Shown here: piece by piece, positions 45,266-55,731 of the stretch | Layout: each line of letters opens with the position of its first letter | Position numbering within the stretch: position 1 is the stretch's first letter | Translations under genes and position numbers: made by a program | Notes under the pieces: model-generated | Databases searched by the model: none | Told to the model about the DNA's origin: nothing | Seen by the model: only the letters and a program-made list of their open reading frames with translations | Source of the DNA: Xenopus tropicalis | Taxonomy: Eukaryota; Chordata; Amphibia; Anura; Pipidae | Assembly: GCF_000004195.4 (NCBI RefSeq) | Contig: NC_030686.2 | Coordinates: 43,836,461 to 43,900,460 of the forward strand | DNA: 64,000 nucleotides | Direction of reading: 5' to 3'

Positions 45266-46307
45266 CAGGCCTGAACTGGGATTCAAAATAGGCCCTGGCA
45301 TTCCCAGTACACAGAGGCCCAAACAGCCCCCCCAGCCCAATAAATAGTGAGTGTCTATGGCACCTTACAGCAGCCCCTCTGGCATTTGCCTGAACCCACA
45401 GATTGCCAGTCTGGGCCTGGGCCCTGGCATTCCAAGTACCCAGAGACCCAAACAGCCCCCCCAGCCCAATAAATAGTGACTATGGCATCTTACAGCAGCC
45501 CCTCTGGCATTTGCCTGAACCCACAGATTGCCAGTCTGGGCCTGGGTCCTGGCATTCCAAGTACACAGAGGCACAAACAGCCCCCCCAGCCCAATAAATA
45601 GTGAGTGTCTATGGCATCTTACAGCAGCCCCTCTGGCAATCTGTGGGTTCAGGCAAATGCCAGAGGGGCTGCTGTAAGGTGCCATAGTCACTATTTTTTG
45701 GGCTGGGGGGCTGTTTGGGCCTCTGGGTACTTGGAATGCCAGGACCCAGGCCCAGACTGGCAATCTGTGGGTTCAGGCAAATGCCAGAGGGGCTGCTGTA
45801 AGGTGCCATAGACACTCACTATTTATTGGGCTGGGGGGCTGTTTGGGCCTCTGGGTACTTGGAATGCCAGGACCCAGGCCCAGACTGGCAATCTGTGGGT
45901 TCAGGCAAATGCCAGAGGGGCTGCTGTAAGGTGCCATAGACAGTCACTATTTCTTGGGCTGGGGGGCTGTTTGGGCCTCTGGGTACTGGGAATGCCAGGA
46001 CCCAGGCCCAGACTGGCAATCTGTGGGTTCAGGCAAATGCCAGAGGGGCTGCTGTAAGGTGCCATAGACAGTCACTATTTATTGGTCTGGGGGGGCTGTT
46101 TGGGCCTTTGGGTACTGGGAATGCCAGGGCCCAGGCCCAGACTGGCAATCTGTGGGTTCAGGCAAATGCCAGTCTGGGCCTGGGCCCTGGCATTCCCAGT
46201 ACCCAGAGGCCCAAACAGCCCCCCCAGCCCAATAAATAGTGACTATGGCACCTTACAGCAGCCCCTCTGGCATTTGCCAGAATCCACAGATTGCCAGTCC
46301 AGGCCTG
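45266..46307. mobile_element. hAT-like element with internal tandem and inverted units (site 3)
   Basis: Terminal inverted repeats CAGGCCTGAACT and AGTCCAGGCCTG are flanked by ctttactg (45258-45265) and ctttacta (46308-46315), a 7 of 8 target duplication. Inside, units run forward to about 45640, then in reverse to about 46165, then forward again. Confidence 0.85.
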
Positions 46308-46344
46308 CTTTACTAAGAGCAGATAGGATATTGGTTATATAAAG

Positions 46345-47224
46345 CATACCCCCCAACTGTCCTTCTTTCCGCGGGACAGTCCCGGTTTTTAGATTACGGA
46401 AATGCGGGACATTCATTGAACTATGCAGCACAGCGGGATGCACTGGCTGGAGACGGGCGCTCCGCCTTCTTCTGCGGGCTCTCCTCCTTGTGCGGCAGCG
46501 ACAGGCCCATTTATCAGGTTGCGCCCCGTGTGTACGTGTGACGTCATTGCGCACAGGACGCAACCTTATAAAAGGGCCTGTCGCCGCTACATAATAGCCC
46601 CCTGGGGCTACTGTGTATTGGGGGGCATTGTGTATTGGGGGGTACTGTCAATGGGGGCACTTACTATGGGGGCATTGTGTATGGGGGTACGGTCTATGGG
46701 GACTATTGGGGGCAATTTCTATGGGGGCATTGTGTATGGGGGGAACTTTCTATGGGGGCACTGTGTATGGGGGCTACTGTCTATGGGGTCAATTGGGGGC
46801 ACTGTTTCTATGGGGGGTACTGTCTATGGGGGTACTGTCTTTGGGGCACTTTCTATGGGGGCACTGTGTATGGAGGTACTGTGTATGGGGGGTACTGTCT
46901 ATTGGGCCATTGGGGGAACTGTGTATGGGGGGCAAATCTGGTACATAGTTATAACTCACTTATAACTGACTGCCTTCTCTCTATATTTGTATTTTATATG
47001 TAGGAGTTGCTATAATGTTTTCCTTAGGTAGTACAGTATGAGGGTATAGCACATTTGCGTCTGATCCCGCCATTTCAACTATATAAAAGGAGTATTTTTT
47101 TTTTCTAAATGGGGTGTGGTAATTGGGGCGTGGCCCAAAAGTGGGCATGGTCAGAAAATTTGCTGTGGTGCGCGCGCCAAGTCTTTTCGTCCCTCTTTTC
47201 ATTTTTCAAATGTTGGGAGGTATG
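46345..47224. mobile_element. 880-bp element with CATACC inverted ends
   Basis: Ends cataccccccaactgtcc and atgttgggaggtatg are imperfect inverted repeats, flanked by a direct ataaag on both sides. The interior carries a degenerate G-rich array at 46610-46940 (tatgggggcactgtg-like units). Confidence 0.7.
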
Positions 47225-48850
47225 ATAAAGTAGAAAGTGCAGTGCATAGGCAAACTGGAATAATGTAGGAATGTGACTGCAATGCCAAATACACAAGGTT
47301 GGTTTGTTAAATTACTAATGTGTTACAGAACTGGCAGAGATTCAAGAAAAAAAAACCAACAAAGTCAAAACTGGGTGAAAGGATGAATGGCCAAAGATGA
47401 CTTGGAAAGGAGCCAACTAGGTGGGCATCCTAAATCAGTAGTACCTGGTTATAGTTGGCCGATAGTAAATATACTGTGTACATACAAACAGCTGCATTCA
47501 TTCAGTACATCAGTCCATATGTTCCTTGACTGCGTGCTGCTCTCCTACCGTTGCATAATGATAGGGATAGGAATTAGCCTCAACATATAGTGCTGGTAAG
47601 AAATCCTTCATAGTTGACCATTATAGACCATTACCTGTAGAAACCTGTGCTATAGAAGTGCCCTCTGGTGTCCAGAAATAGTATCTGCGGTCCTTAGAGC
47701 AGTGCCCCCCAACCAGTGGCTCAGGGGCAACATGTAATAAATACTAGGCCCCAGTTTGCCTGGTTCTCCCACTTCTTAGTAACAAGGAGAGTGGGGAAAA
47801 GTGTGACCCCTGGGGCCCAGGACAGCAGTAGGCATGTGGAAACCACTTCCCGGCGCTTGTAGTGCAGCTGCTATGCCACGTGGGCCACATAACAGCCCTC
47901 TCATCGGATCAAGAATCCCTACGGCATCATCTTCCTTCCTGGACTATGGTTGCATGGCTGCCATCTACCCGTAAAACAATCGCAGTGTGACGGCAAGACC
48001 AGTAAAAATGGGATTTTCTCTGCAATAACAATAAAACTAAGTGAAAACGCAATAAAGCAATTGCTTGTGCAAGGCAGAATGTATATGAAACAAATGTTTA
48101 TACATATATGCAGGAATATGATTATATATAGGTATCAAGCCATTATTGCATTAGGGGTATCAGGGGCATTGTCTGTAATATGTGAATATATTCATGCTAT
48201 TTTCTTTTGTTTCATACTATGAAACAAATAAAAAACAAATAAACATTAGATAGCAACCATAATATAACTTAATATACACTGGGGAACCATACTTTTCAGA
48301 GCTCTGGAGCCCAAAAAGACAACATTGAACCAGACAGCACTGGGTGGGGGGGGGGGGGGGGGGGGAAGGCTGTCCTGTCCAAAACCCAACAGGTGACATC
48401 CCTATGGGGGCTATGATGTGACAGAGCACTAGAGGGGGGCTCAAGGAAAGGAAAAGGTATGATTTAGGGTGAGACAAGGGCTTAGGTGAGAGGGCCAGGA
48501 GCTAAATTAGAGATTATTATACCAGCACTGGCCTTGGTGGGTGTTTTACTGGCCTTGGCGGGTAGCAACCCTGCTCCATGTCAGGATATGCCATGTCTAG
48601 TCACGACAGTTGGGTTGGAAGGGGGATATTTCACTTCCCCAGACTTACAATTAGACCCTAGATCTACTAGGGCAAATGATCCAACCAACTAGAGAAGGTA
48701 CAGTCCTAGCAATTAGGTGTCAATAGTCACCCAACACACTGTGTAAGAGCATTGGTGCTTGGCTATAACCAGACTGAGAGCCCACAACCATAACAGGCAT
48801 TTGGCCAACATGCTGTCATTTTAACCCCCAATAATGACACTGTATGCATG

Positions 48851-49071
48851 TAGAGTCGAACTGGGCCCCGGGACACCGGGAAAAATCCCTAGTGGGCCCC
48901 GGCGGCCCAGAGCCCCGACCCTTGCAGCGCTCCCCCTGCCCGACCGCTCCTGCCCCGACGCGTTACATTTACGTGCTCGGGAAAGGCCGTAGGGTGGGGG
49001 CCCTTCAAGTGGTGTTAGGGGGGCCCCTCGGGGGGGAGGCTATGGGCCCTTCACCCCCCAGTCCGACCCTG
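48851..49071. mobile_element. hAT-like MITE inserted in a SINE-like tail
   Basis: Reverse-oriented relative of the 42536 element, ending ccagtccgaccctg. Flanks tatgcatg (48843-48850) and tatgtatg (49072-49079) match 7 of 8. The insertion point is the TATG-repeat tail of the element at 49072. Confidence 0.75.
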
Positions 49072-49292
49072 TATGTATGTATGTATACCTTTATTTATAA
49101 AGTGCTACTTATGTACGCAGCGCTGTACAGTAGAATAGATTAATACAAACAGGGGGTTAATAAGATAATAATAGATAAATACACAGTATAACAATAAATA
49201 CAGATAAATACAAGATACAGTTGCAATAAGTTAAGACTCAAAGACACAAGAGGATGGAGGTCCCTGCCCCGTAGAGCTTACAATCTATATGG
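49072..49292 (-). mobile_element. SINE-like element with tetranucleotide tail
   Basis: On the minus strand it runs from attgtaagctctacgggg through ctgtacagcgctgcgtac to a (TACA)n tail. Relatives at 32205-32345 and 57417-57625 on the plus strand. Confidence 0.6.
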
Positions 49293-49550
49293 GAGGGATA
49301 TATTACCTGAACTTAAATCAAAGCTGTACTGATTAGTGTAAATCCATCATAGAGGCAGTTTCCCAGCCACATAACGACTTCCTTTGGCCTTAGAGCATGA
49401 GGGAATTTGCTAAAGAAACTCTGACTGTGGTACTGAGTTAGTTACATACTGATTATCCGCCACTGGGGGCGCCCTTCGCTTCCAGGCACAACTCTATGGT
49501 TCGGCCCGTCTGTCCCCATTCCCCGACTCGTTGGCTGGAATGTTTGAGTC

Positions 49551-49558
49551 TGACGTGG
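49551..49558 (+). promoter_or_regulatory. TGACGTGG element in the LRRC59 promoter
   Basis: TGACGTGG matches the core of the unfolded-protein-response element bound by ATF6/XBP1-type factors and lies just upstream of the probable first exon of an ER membrane protein gene. Single-motif matches are weak evidence. Confidence 0.35.
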
Positions 49559-49589
49559 ATCAGGAAGCTGCTGCTCAGGGATCGGAGTG

Positions 49590-49636
49590 CGGGGAGACAC
49601 GCAGGCAGCGCAGTGAGGCAGCCGGGAAGGGGAGAG
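49590..49636 (+). other. lrrc59: Probable non-coding first exon of LRRC59
   Basis: The first coding exon has an acceptor only four bases before the ATG, so an upstream exon must exist. The G-rich stretch ending GGGAGAG|gtaggtg at 49636 is the best donor. The 5' limit is a guess. A second nearly identical donor follows at 49655/49656. Confidence 0.5.
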
Positions 49637-49859
49637 GTAGGTGGGAAGGGGAGAGGTAGGTAGAACGGGGAGAGAATAAGGGGCTGTGGTTCTTGGGGAG
49701 GATGGAGGGTATGTTACAGTATGGGGAGGCTGGGGGTGGGAAAGGCAGCTGGGGCAGGAGGGATGGGACCTGGGGGGTTATGGCTGGGTAAGGAGCGGAA
49801 TTGAGTTCTACTGGGGATTATAGGGATTAAAGCTGGGAGATCAGCACTGAGATAATAAT

Positions 49860-50680
49860 GTATTGAATGCACCTTGTGTGTAACTGATGCCTTTGGTACT
49901 TGCTAAGGTTTTTGGGAAATGATGCCTTAGGATAAGTACTGAGCTGTAGGCTTGCTGAGGATCTTGGGAAATTATTCCATAAGATAAGCACTGAGCTATA
50001 GCTGCTGTAGGCTGATAGGCTTGCTGGGGATCTTGGGGAAAAAATGCCATACAATAAGTACCGAGTTGTAGGCTGATAGGCTAGCTGGGGATCTTGGGAA
50101 ATTATGTCATAAGATAAGCATTGAGCTGTAGGCGGATAGGCTAGCCGGGGATCTTGGGAAATTATGCCATAAGATAAGCATTGAGCTGTAGGCGGATAGG
50201 CTAGCCGGGGATCTTGGGAAATTATGCCATACAATAAGTACTGAGTTGTAGGCTGATAGGCTAGCTGGGGATCTTGGGAAGTAATGCTGTAGGCTGATAG
50301 GCTATCTGATGATCTTGGGAAATTATGCTGTAGGCTGATAGGCTAGCTGGGGATCTTGGGAAATTATGCTATAGGATAAGCACTGAGCTAAAGCTGCTGT
50401 AGGCTGATAGGCTAGCTGGGGATCTTGGGAAGTTATGCTGTAGGCTGATAGGCTAGCTGGGGATCTTGGGAAATTATGCTGTAGGCTGATAGGCTAGCTG
50501 GGGTCTTGGGAAATTATGCTATAGGATAAGCACTGAGCTGTAGCTGCTGTAGGCTGATAGGCTAGCTGGGGATCTTGGGAAATGATGCCATAAGATAAGC
50601 ACTGAGCTGTAGGCTGATAGGCTTGCTGGGGATCTTGGGAAATGATGCCATAAGATAAGCACTGAGCTATAGCTGTGGTG
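49860..50680. repeat. Degenerate ~60-bp tandem array in LRRC59 intron 1
   Basis: Units with ggctgataggctagctgggg, atcttgggaaattatg and ataagcactgagct in varied order and length, ending just before the first coding exon. Confidence 0.9.
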
Positions 50681-50693
50681 TCTTTGCAGCGAA

Positions 50694-50798
50694 ATGGCAC
50701 GAGCGAACGGAAGATCCCAGAACCTGAGGGACAAATTGGACGGGAATGAGCTGGACCTGAGCCTGAGTGATCTGAGCGAAGTGCCTGTTCGGGACCTG
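50694..50798 (+). CDS. lrrc59: LRRC59 first coding exon
   Basis: Residues 1-35 ([20 protein letters not shown] onward). The exon begins at 50690, four bases before the ATG. Donor CTG|gtgaga. Confidence 0.95.
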
Positions 50799-53700
50799 GT
50801 GAGAGATTTATTGCCGTCTGTGCCCAGTGTATATGAGCCTGATGGAGCTTGGGCCCCCCATTACATTCAGTTTGCCTCCCCCCGTCTGGTAGTGACCCCT
50901 CCTTCTCTTTCAGGTGGCCATTCCCAAGGCGACGGCTCTGGACCTTTCCTGTAACAAGCTGACTTCCTTACCGGTGAGACTCTCATCTGGGTTTAACAGC
51001 AAGTGAAATGTTCCGTGTCTGCATTAGGGATGCACCAAACCAGTATCCCCACTTGGGTCCAGTTAACCAGACCGATTCTCAGGGTATTTAGGCTTTAAAT
51101 AAGTTTAGTATCATGTATCTGGTACTATTTTGAGACAATTTACGTGACCCACCCCTTTAAAGTAACATGGCTCTGAGTCAAATCCTCAAATGAGTGCCCC
51201 CCTAAACTGCATGCAGGATTCCTAACCTTCTAAGCTGCTGCATCATCTGCAGGATCTTACTCTTCCCCTTGCAGTTGGTCTCTGTGGCTGTAACTGCGAC
51301 TCCCTGCATCTCGCCATACTCCCCACAGCCTGAGGCTCATGATCTTCTCTTTCCGCAGGATGATTTCTGCAATCTGAGTTACATAGTGCGACTGGATCTC
51401 AGCAAGAATCAGATAGCGCAGCTCCCTTCAGAATTCGGCAGGCTGGTGAACCTGCAGCATCTGGACCTGCTACAGAACCGCATAGTGGCGCTGCCTGTCT
51501 CCTTTGCACAGTTGAAGGTGAGGTCTGGTGGGGTGTGAGGGAGGTGCCTGAGCACTGGAGGGGGTAGTGTGAGCCGTTGGCCTTGGCTGAGAGATCTGGG
51601 CTACAGTGTGTATTGTAGGCATGATAGAAGGGTGGGGTCAGAGCTCTATTTACAGGGGTTTTATAGGAAAGGGTTGAAGCCAGGCCCAGGTTTGTGGGCA
51701 GGCCACAAAGGCCCAGGCATAGGGCAGCAAATATTGGGGGGCAGCATTCTGGCCACATATGTACTGGGCGGGAGATTTTGGCAACTATGTGAAGTAATCA
51801 TGCTGGAAAGGTGGCAGTAGGTGTGAGTGGTGGGGAGGTGTGAATAGCGGGGGGGGGGTGCAAACAGCTGAGAGGCCGAGGGGCACACAAGGTTTAAATC
51901 CGGCCCTGGCTGAAGCACAATTTGCATGTAGTCTGTGGTTATATGAACACTGTGATGAGGCCTGGTGGTGCGAGAGAAAGAAGTGTGTGGATAGTGTAGA
52001 GAGCAGTGGGGGCCTCTGGCCTTGGGGGTAGATCTTGCCAGAATAAGGATTGTAGGCAAGGTACTAGAGTGCACACAGTGTGCATAAGATCAGCTGATAA
52101 GCGAACATTCTGCATGGCTGCATAACCAAATGTTGTGGTTGCTAGGGTTCAGCTGACCTTAGCAACTGGCAATAAATTGAAAGAGTGTTTGCAAAGGTAA
52201 CATTTGAATAGGAAGCAATGTGCAGCCCTAGCACAGGATTAAGGCTGCCATACACGGGCCGATTCTAGCTGCTGATATCGGTCCCTTAGACCAATTCCAA
52301 GTGAGCGGATCTTAGCGTTTATGGCCACCTTAGATGGTTCGTTGATAGTATAGGAGGAACAAGGGAGAAGATTGTGGGTGTGGCTGGAATGGGTGCCGGT
52401 GGTACAGCCTGTGATATGTACATTTTCTTTGCAGAGTCTGAAATGGCTGGATCTGAAGGACAACCCACTGAAACCAGCTTTGGCCAAGGTAGCCGGCGAT
52501 TGTTTGGATGAAAAACAGTGCAAAGAGTGTGCCCAAGGGGTAAGTGATGGCAAAATATAAATCGCCTGTTAATGACATTTAGGAATGGCATTTAGGCAGC
52601 TGATTTGCTGGTTTTATCTTAATGCAGGTTCTACAGTACATGAAAAGCGTCCAGTCTGATCACGAGCGAGAGCTACAGCGGAAGCTTCAGTTGGATAAAG
52701 GTAACGCTAAGCCAGGGGGGTACCAGAATATCTGCCGTTGGTCAGCGCGTCTGTGTATATTGACCTCTTGGGTTTACTTGCAGATCGGAAACAGAGACTT
52801 GAAGCCCAGCAGAGGGTTAAAGAGGAGCAGGACAGGGAATTGAGGAAGAGGATGAAGCAGCAGCAGAAGGAGCGCAAGAGGAGGGATTACAATGCCATGC
52901 AGGAAGCCCAGAAAGCCCTAAATAATAATAAGAAGAAAGCAGAGGAAGAACCTTCCGAGAACCACAGTGAGTGTCCAAGGCTATGGCATTATATAAAGCC
53001 ACTGCCCAGTCTTCTCATAGGAACTGTAGTTTAACATGGGATTAAAGGTGAATGGTGTTGCCTGAAAAAATTACATCCATCATATCCAACCTTTGTGTCT
53101 TAAAGGGGTTGTTCTCAATTTTCATTTTTTCTTTGAGTTTTTTTTGTTATTTAGTTTTCTGTTCAGCAGCTATCTGGTTGCTATGGTCTTGTTTACCTTA
53201 GTAACCAGGCCGTCATTTGAATAAGAGACTGGAATTTAAATAGGAGAGGATCTGGATAGAAAGATAAGTAATAAAAAGTAACAATAAAATTGAAAGCTCA
53301 CAAATCAATAGGTTTTTTTTCACTACCGGGGTCAGTGACCCCCATTTAAAAAGCCAGAAAGATATTAAAGAGGAAGGTAAATAATTTGACAATTCTAATG
53401 AATAAATAATGTAGACCAATTGCAAAAGTGGTAGGAATAGGACATTCTATAACATACTAAAGGTAAACCACCACCTGCTAGGAATAAATCTGGCTATAAA
53501 TGGGCCAATAAAAGTGACTAACTTTACCTCTCCAGGCCAAGCCGGCAGCTTATTGAGCCACACATGGGGGCCCTAGGATAGGCTATATATGACTGTGTCT
53601 CTCTTTGCAGAACCAGTGCCCACCCCCAAGGAGAAGAAGCTGGCCCGACGCCAGTCAAGGCTGAGGAAGATTGCTTGCATCCTCCTCTTTGGACTCATGG

Positions 53701-53852
53701 TGGCGCTCTTGGGCGTGGTGGCCTGCCGCTTCACAGATCTGAAGACCTTCGAGGTGTGCAGGAGTGTGAATGCCGTGTATAAGGAGACCCTCAGCGCTCT
53801 GCACAGTAACCCCGTGCTGGAAAGGTTCCTGCAGGACCCATCCTCACAGTAG
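50694..53852 (+). CDS. lrrc59: LRRC59, leucine-rich repeat membrane protein of the ER and nuclear envelope (7 coding exons)
   Basis: Tail-anchored ER membrane protein; the human protein associates with ribosomes and is implicated in nuclear import of FGF1. Coding exons 50694-50798, 50914-50973, 51359-51517, 52435-52539, 52628-52700, 52784-52966 and 53611-53852 join in phase to 308 residues (human 307). Domains: a short N-terminus with [18 protein letters not shown]; leucine-rich repeats over about 20-140 ([41 protein letters not shown]); a charged Lys/Glu/Gln coiled-coil stretch (about 150-240); one membrane segment at 249-267 ([19 protein letters not shown]); and a short lumenal tail. A non-coding first exon lies upstream near 49590-49636, and the acceptor before the ATG is tctttgcag (50681-50689). 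The gene converges on EME1. Confidence 0.97.
50914..50973 (+). CDS. lrrc59: LRRC59 second coding exon
   Basis: Residues 36-55, [20 protein letters not shown]. Acceptor ctctttcag, donor CCG|gtgaga. Confidence 0.96.
51359..51517 (+). CDS. lrrc59: LRRC59 third coding exon
   Basis: Residues 56-108, with [20 protein letters not shown] and LPVSFAQLK. Acceptor ttccgcag, donor AAG|gtgagg. Confidence 0.97.
52435..52539 (+). CDS. lrrc59: LRRC59 fourth coding exon
   Basis: Residues 109-143, [19 protein letters not shown] to ECAQG. Acceptor tttgcag, donor GGG|gtaagt. Confidence 0.97.
52628..52700 (+). CDS. lrrc59: LRRC59 fifth coding exon
   Basis: Residues 144-168, start of the charged helical region ([20 protein letters not shown]). 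Acceptor taatgcag, donor AAAG|gtaacg. Confidence 0.95.
52784..52966 (+). CDS. lrrc59: LRRC59 sixth coding exon (coiled coil)
   Basis: Residues 168-228, Lys/Arg/Glu/Gln-rich ([20 protein letters not shown]). Acceptor acttgcag, donor CACA|gtgagt. Confidence 0.96.
53100..53470. mobile_element. T2-type MITE copy in LRRC59
   Basis: Starts TTAAAGGGG, contains ggtcagtgacccccatt, ends near catactaaaggtaaaccacc. It lies in the last intron. Confidence 0.6.
53611..53852 (+). CDS. lrrc59: LRRC59 seventh coding exon (membrane anchor) and stop
   Basis: Residues 229-308: basic stretch [14 protein letters not shown], membrane segment, lumenal tail, then TAG at 53850-53852. Confidence 0.97.
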
Positions 53853-54019
53853 CGTGGGCATTTTAATTCAGTTGTGCATTAAGTAGGGGGGCTTCGGCAC
53901 CCCCCCGGTTCTATTTGTAAAGTCACCATCGGGTTTACAGTCTCTTTTGTCGAGGCTTATGGTGGTCCCGGCCCTGTTGTTCATCAGTGTTCTTCCTAAA
54001 AATGTATGATTTGTGTTTA

Positions 54020-54025
54020 ATTAAA
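54020..54025 (+). terminator. Proximal LRRC59 poly(A) signal
   Basis: ATTAAA 168 bases after the stop, followed within 10-30 bases by a GT-repeat tract (54031-54052) that fits a downstream GU-rich element. Confidence 0.6.
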
Positions 54026-54235
54026 AGAAGAGTGAGTGTGTGTGTGTGTGTGTAAGGGGGTGGCTACCCCTCCTAGGTGTGGCTGGTTTCCCGCTCCCCT
54101 ATATATGTCATTTTCTTTTTTTTTTTAATCCCTATGAGTTCCAAAGGGTTTTGCAACATTTCAGAAAGGAAAATGTCCAAGGGTTAAATGGACTTTTTCT
54201 AAAGGAACGACCCCATGGAAGCCCGAATCTCTAAA

Positions 54236-54269
<34 letters not shown>
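54236..54269 (+). repeat. Uninterrupted G tract (34 bases)
   Basis: A run of 34 guanines between the two LRRC59 poly(A) signals. Length is uncertain because such tracts sequence badly. Confidence 0.9.
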
Positions 54270-54270
<1 letters not shown>

Positions 54271-54615
54271 GGAGTTAATTCCATGTTTTGGGAGCCATGC
54301 TTTACTTATGGGGAGGAGTTAACTAAAAAAAAGTGTTTTTAATCATGAGCCCCGCCTTCCATTAAGGGAGGAGCTACCTCCATATTTTGGGCCTTATTCT
54401 ATTGTGCTTTGGAGGGACGGGTGGAGCTGGTCTCCAGAAGAAAACCTAATACTATGAATAGAAGATCATTGCACGTAGGGCGGACACCCTACCCCAAGGT
54501 GCCATGCTGCTTCAGGTTGTTCAAGTCATTCACAATGGTATCGATGTGTTACTGCCATGTATTATACTGTGTATTTGGTACATCAGCACCAGCCTGACCA
54601 TCTGCCGCAGTCGAG

Positions 54616-54621
54616 AATAAA
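54616..54621 (+). terminator. Distal LRRC59 poly(A) signal
   Basis: AATAAA followed by a T/G-rich stretch. If used, the 3' UTR would include the 34-base G tract at 54236-54269. Confidence 0.45.
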
Positions 54622-54689
54622 TACGGTTTTGTTTATGGCTTGCCTGTGGCTCAGTTATTTATAAGATTAGTATGATAAGAATGCAATTG

Positions 54690-55288
54690 GTCTTCATTTA
54701 TTATTATTTGTAGCATTTTAATTATTTAGCTCTTTATTTTGCTGCTCTCTAGTATGGAATTTTAGCCGTTTTCTGGTTGCTAGGGTCCAAATTACTCTAG
54801 CAACCAGCAATTGATTTGAACAAGAGACTTTTATATGAATAGGTGAAGGCCCAAATAAAAAGTTAAGTAATTAAACAAATAACAGTAACAATAAAATGTA
54901 GCCAAACAGAGCAATAGTTTTCTGACTGCTGGGGTCAGTGACCCCCATTGGAAAGCTGGAAAGAGTTAATATAGAAATAAAATAAGACCCTTTGAAAAGT
55001 TGCTTAGTATTAGCCTTTCTAGTAATATACTAAAAGTTAACTTAAAGGTGAACTACCACTTTTAAAGGTGTAGTTTTTTCAAGAATCTTTCAGACCACTG
55101 CTTGGTTACTAGGGTCATTTGGACCCTAGCAACCAGATAGCTGCTGAAATTCCCAACTCGAAAGCTACTAAACACTAAATAATTTAAAAACTACAAATGA
55201 AAAATAAAGACCAATTGCAATAGCATTCTCTAAATCATACTAATTAAGTTACTACTAAGTTAATTTACAGGTGATCAGTCCCTTTATT
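54690..55288. mobile_element. Two adjacent T2-type MITE copies between LRRC59 and EME1
   Basis: First copy about 54690-55058 (ggttgctagggtccaa, ggtcagtgacccccattgg, cttaaaggtgaac); second begins TTAAAGGTG at 55062. They fill the convergent interval between the two genes. Confidence 0.6.
55283..55288 (-). terminator. Candidate EME1 poly(A) signal
   Basis: AATAAA on the minus strand (tttatt on plus) 270 bases after the EME1 stop. An ATTAAA on the same strand at 55404-55409 is an alternative. Confidence 0.4.
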
Positions 55289-55557
55289 CCAATTATTCCT
55301 CCCAGTTCATTTTCCCTATTGCGAGCTTCTTATGTACTGTTCCTGAGCGCACACATATAGCATTGATCATTATAAATCCGATTGAATAAATAAATATACA
55401 CGGTTTAATCAGAAACTAATGTAACACATACAAACAGTGCAACGCACCTAGGTCTAGTTGAACATCAAACAAGCCATTCCCTGGCCTCTGTCTCAGTTCC
55501 TTACAAGCACTACACCCCTTGCCTGGATACCCTGTGGAGTCGTGGACCTTTCTCGAT

Positions 55558-55731
55558 TCACGTTAGCTCGAGAGAGAGTTCTGGCTCTTTGGATGTCATC
55601 TGCAAGTAGATGCGTTTGGATATTTCTGGGCCGACGCGGCGAGAGGTAGAAGTAACGCCTTCCCCACGGCGCACAAGGATATCACTAAGCAGGTTCTGTC
55701 TCTCCTCCTCTGTCCGACAGCAGCGATAGGC
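55558..55731 (-). CDS. eme1: EME1 coding exon 8 and stop
   Basis: Residues 344-400, [20 protein letters not shown], helix-hairpin-helix region, ending SLELT and TGA (55560-55558). Acceptor gttggcag. Confidence 0.96.
   Translation of the reverse strand, partial: AYRCCRTEEERQNLLSDILVRRGEGVTSTSRRVGPEISKRIYLQMTSKEPELSLELT

Larger units (their letters stand above)
38043..49589. other. Interval between the divergent ACSF2 and LRRC59 promoters
   Basis: 11.5 kb with no supported exon. Contents recognised: tandem arrays at 38258, 39120, 44665 and 45266, a near-perfect palindrome at 41086, hAT-like elements at 42536 and 48851, an 880-bp TIR element at 46345, and a SINE-like element at 49072. Confidence 0.6.

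Noticed and set aside
46423..46965. Gly/Met/Tyr/Trp-rich frame of 180 codons
   Set aside because: Translation of the degenerate G-rich array inside the CATACC-ended element.
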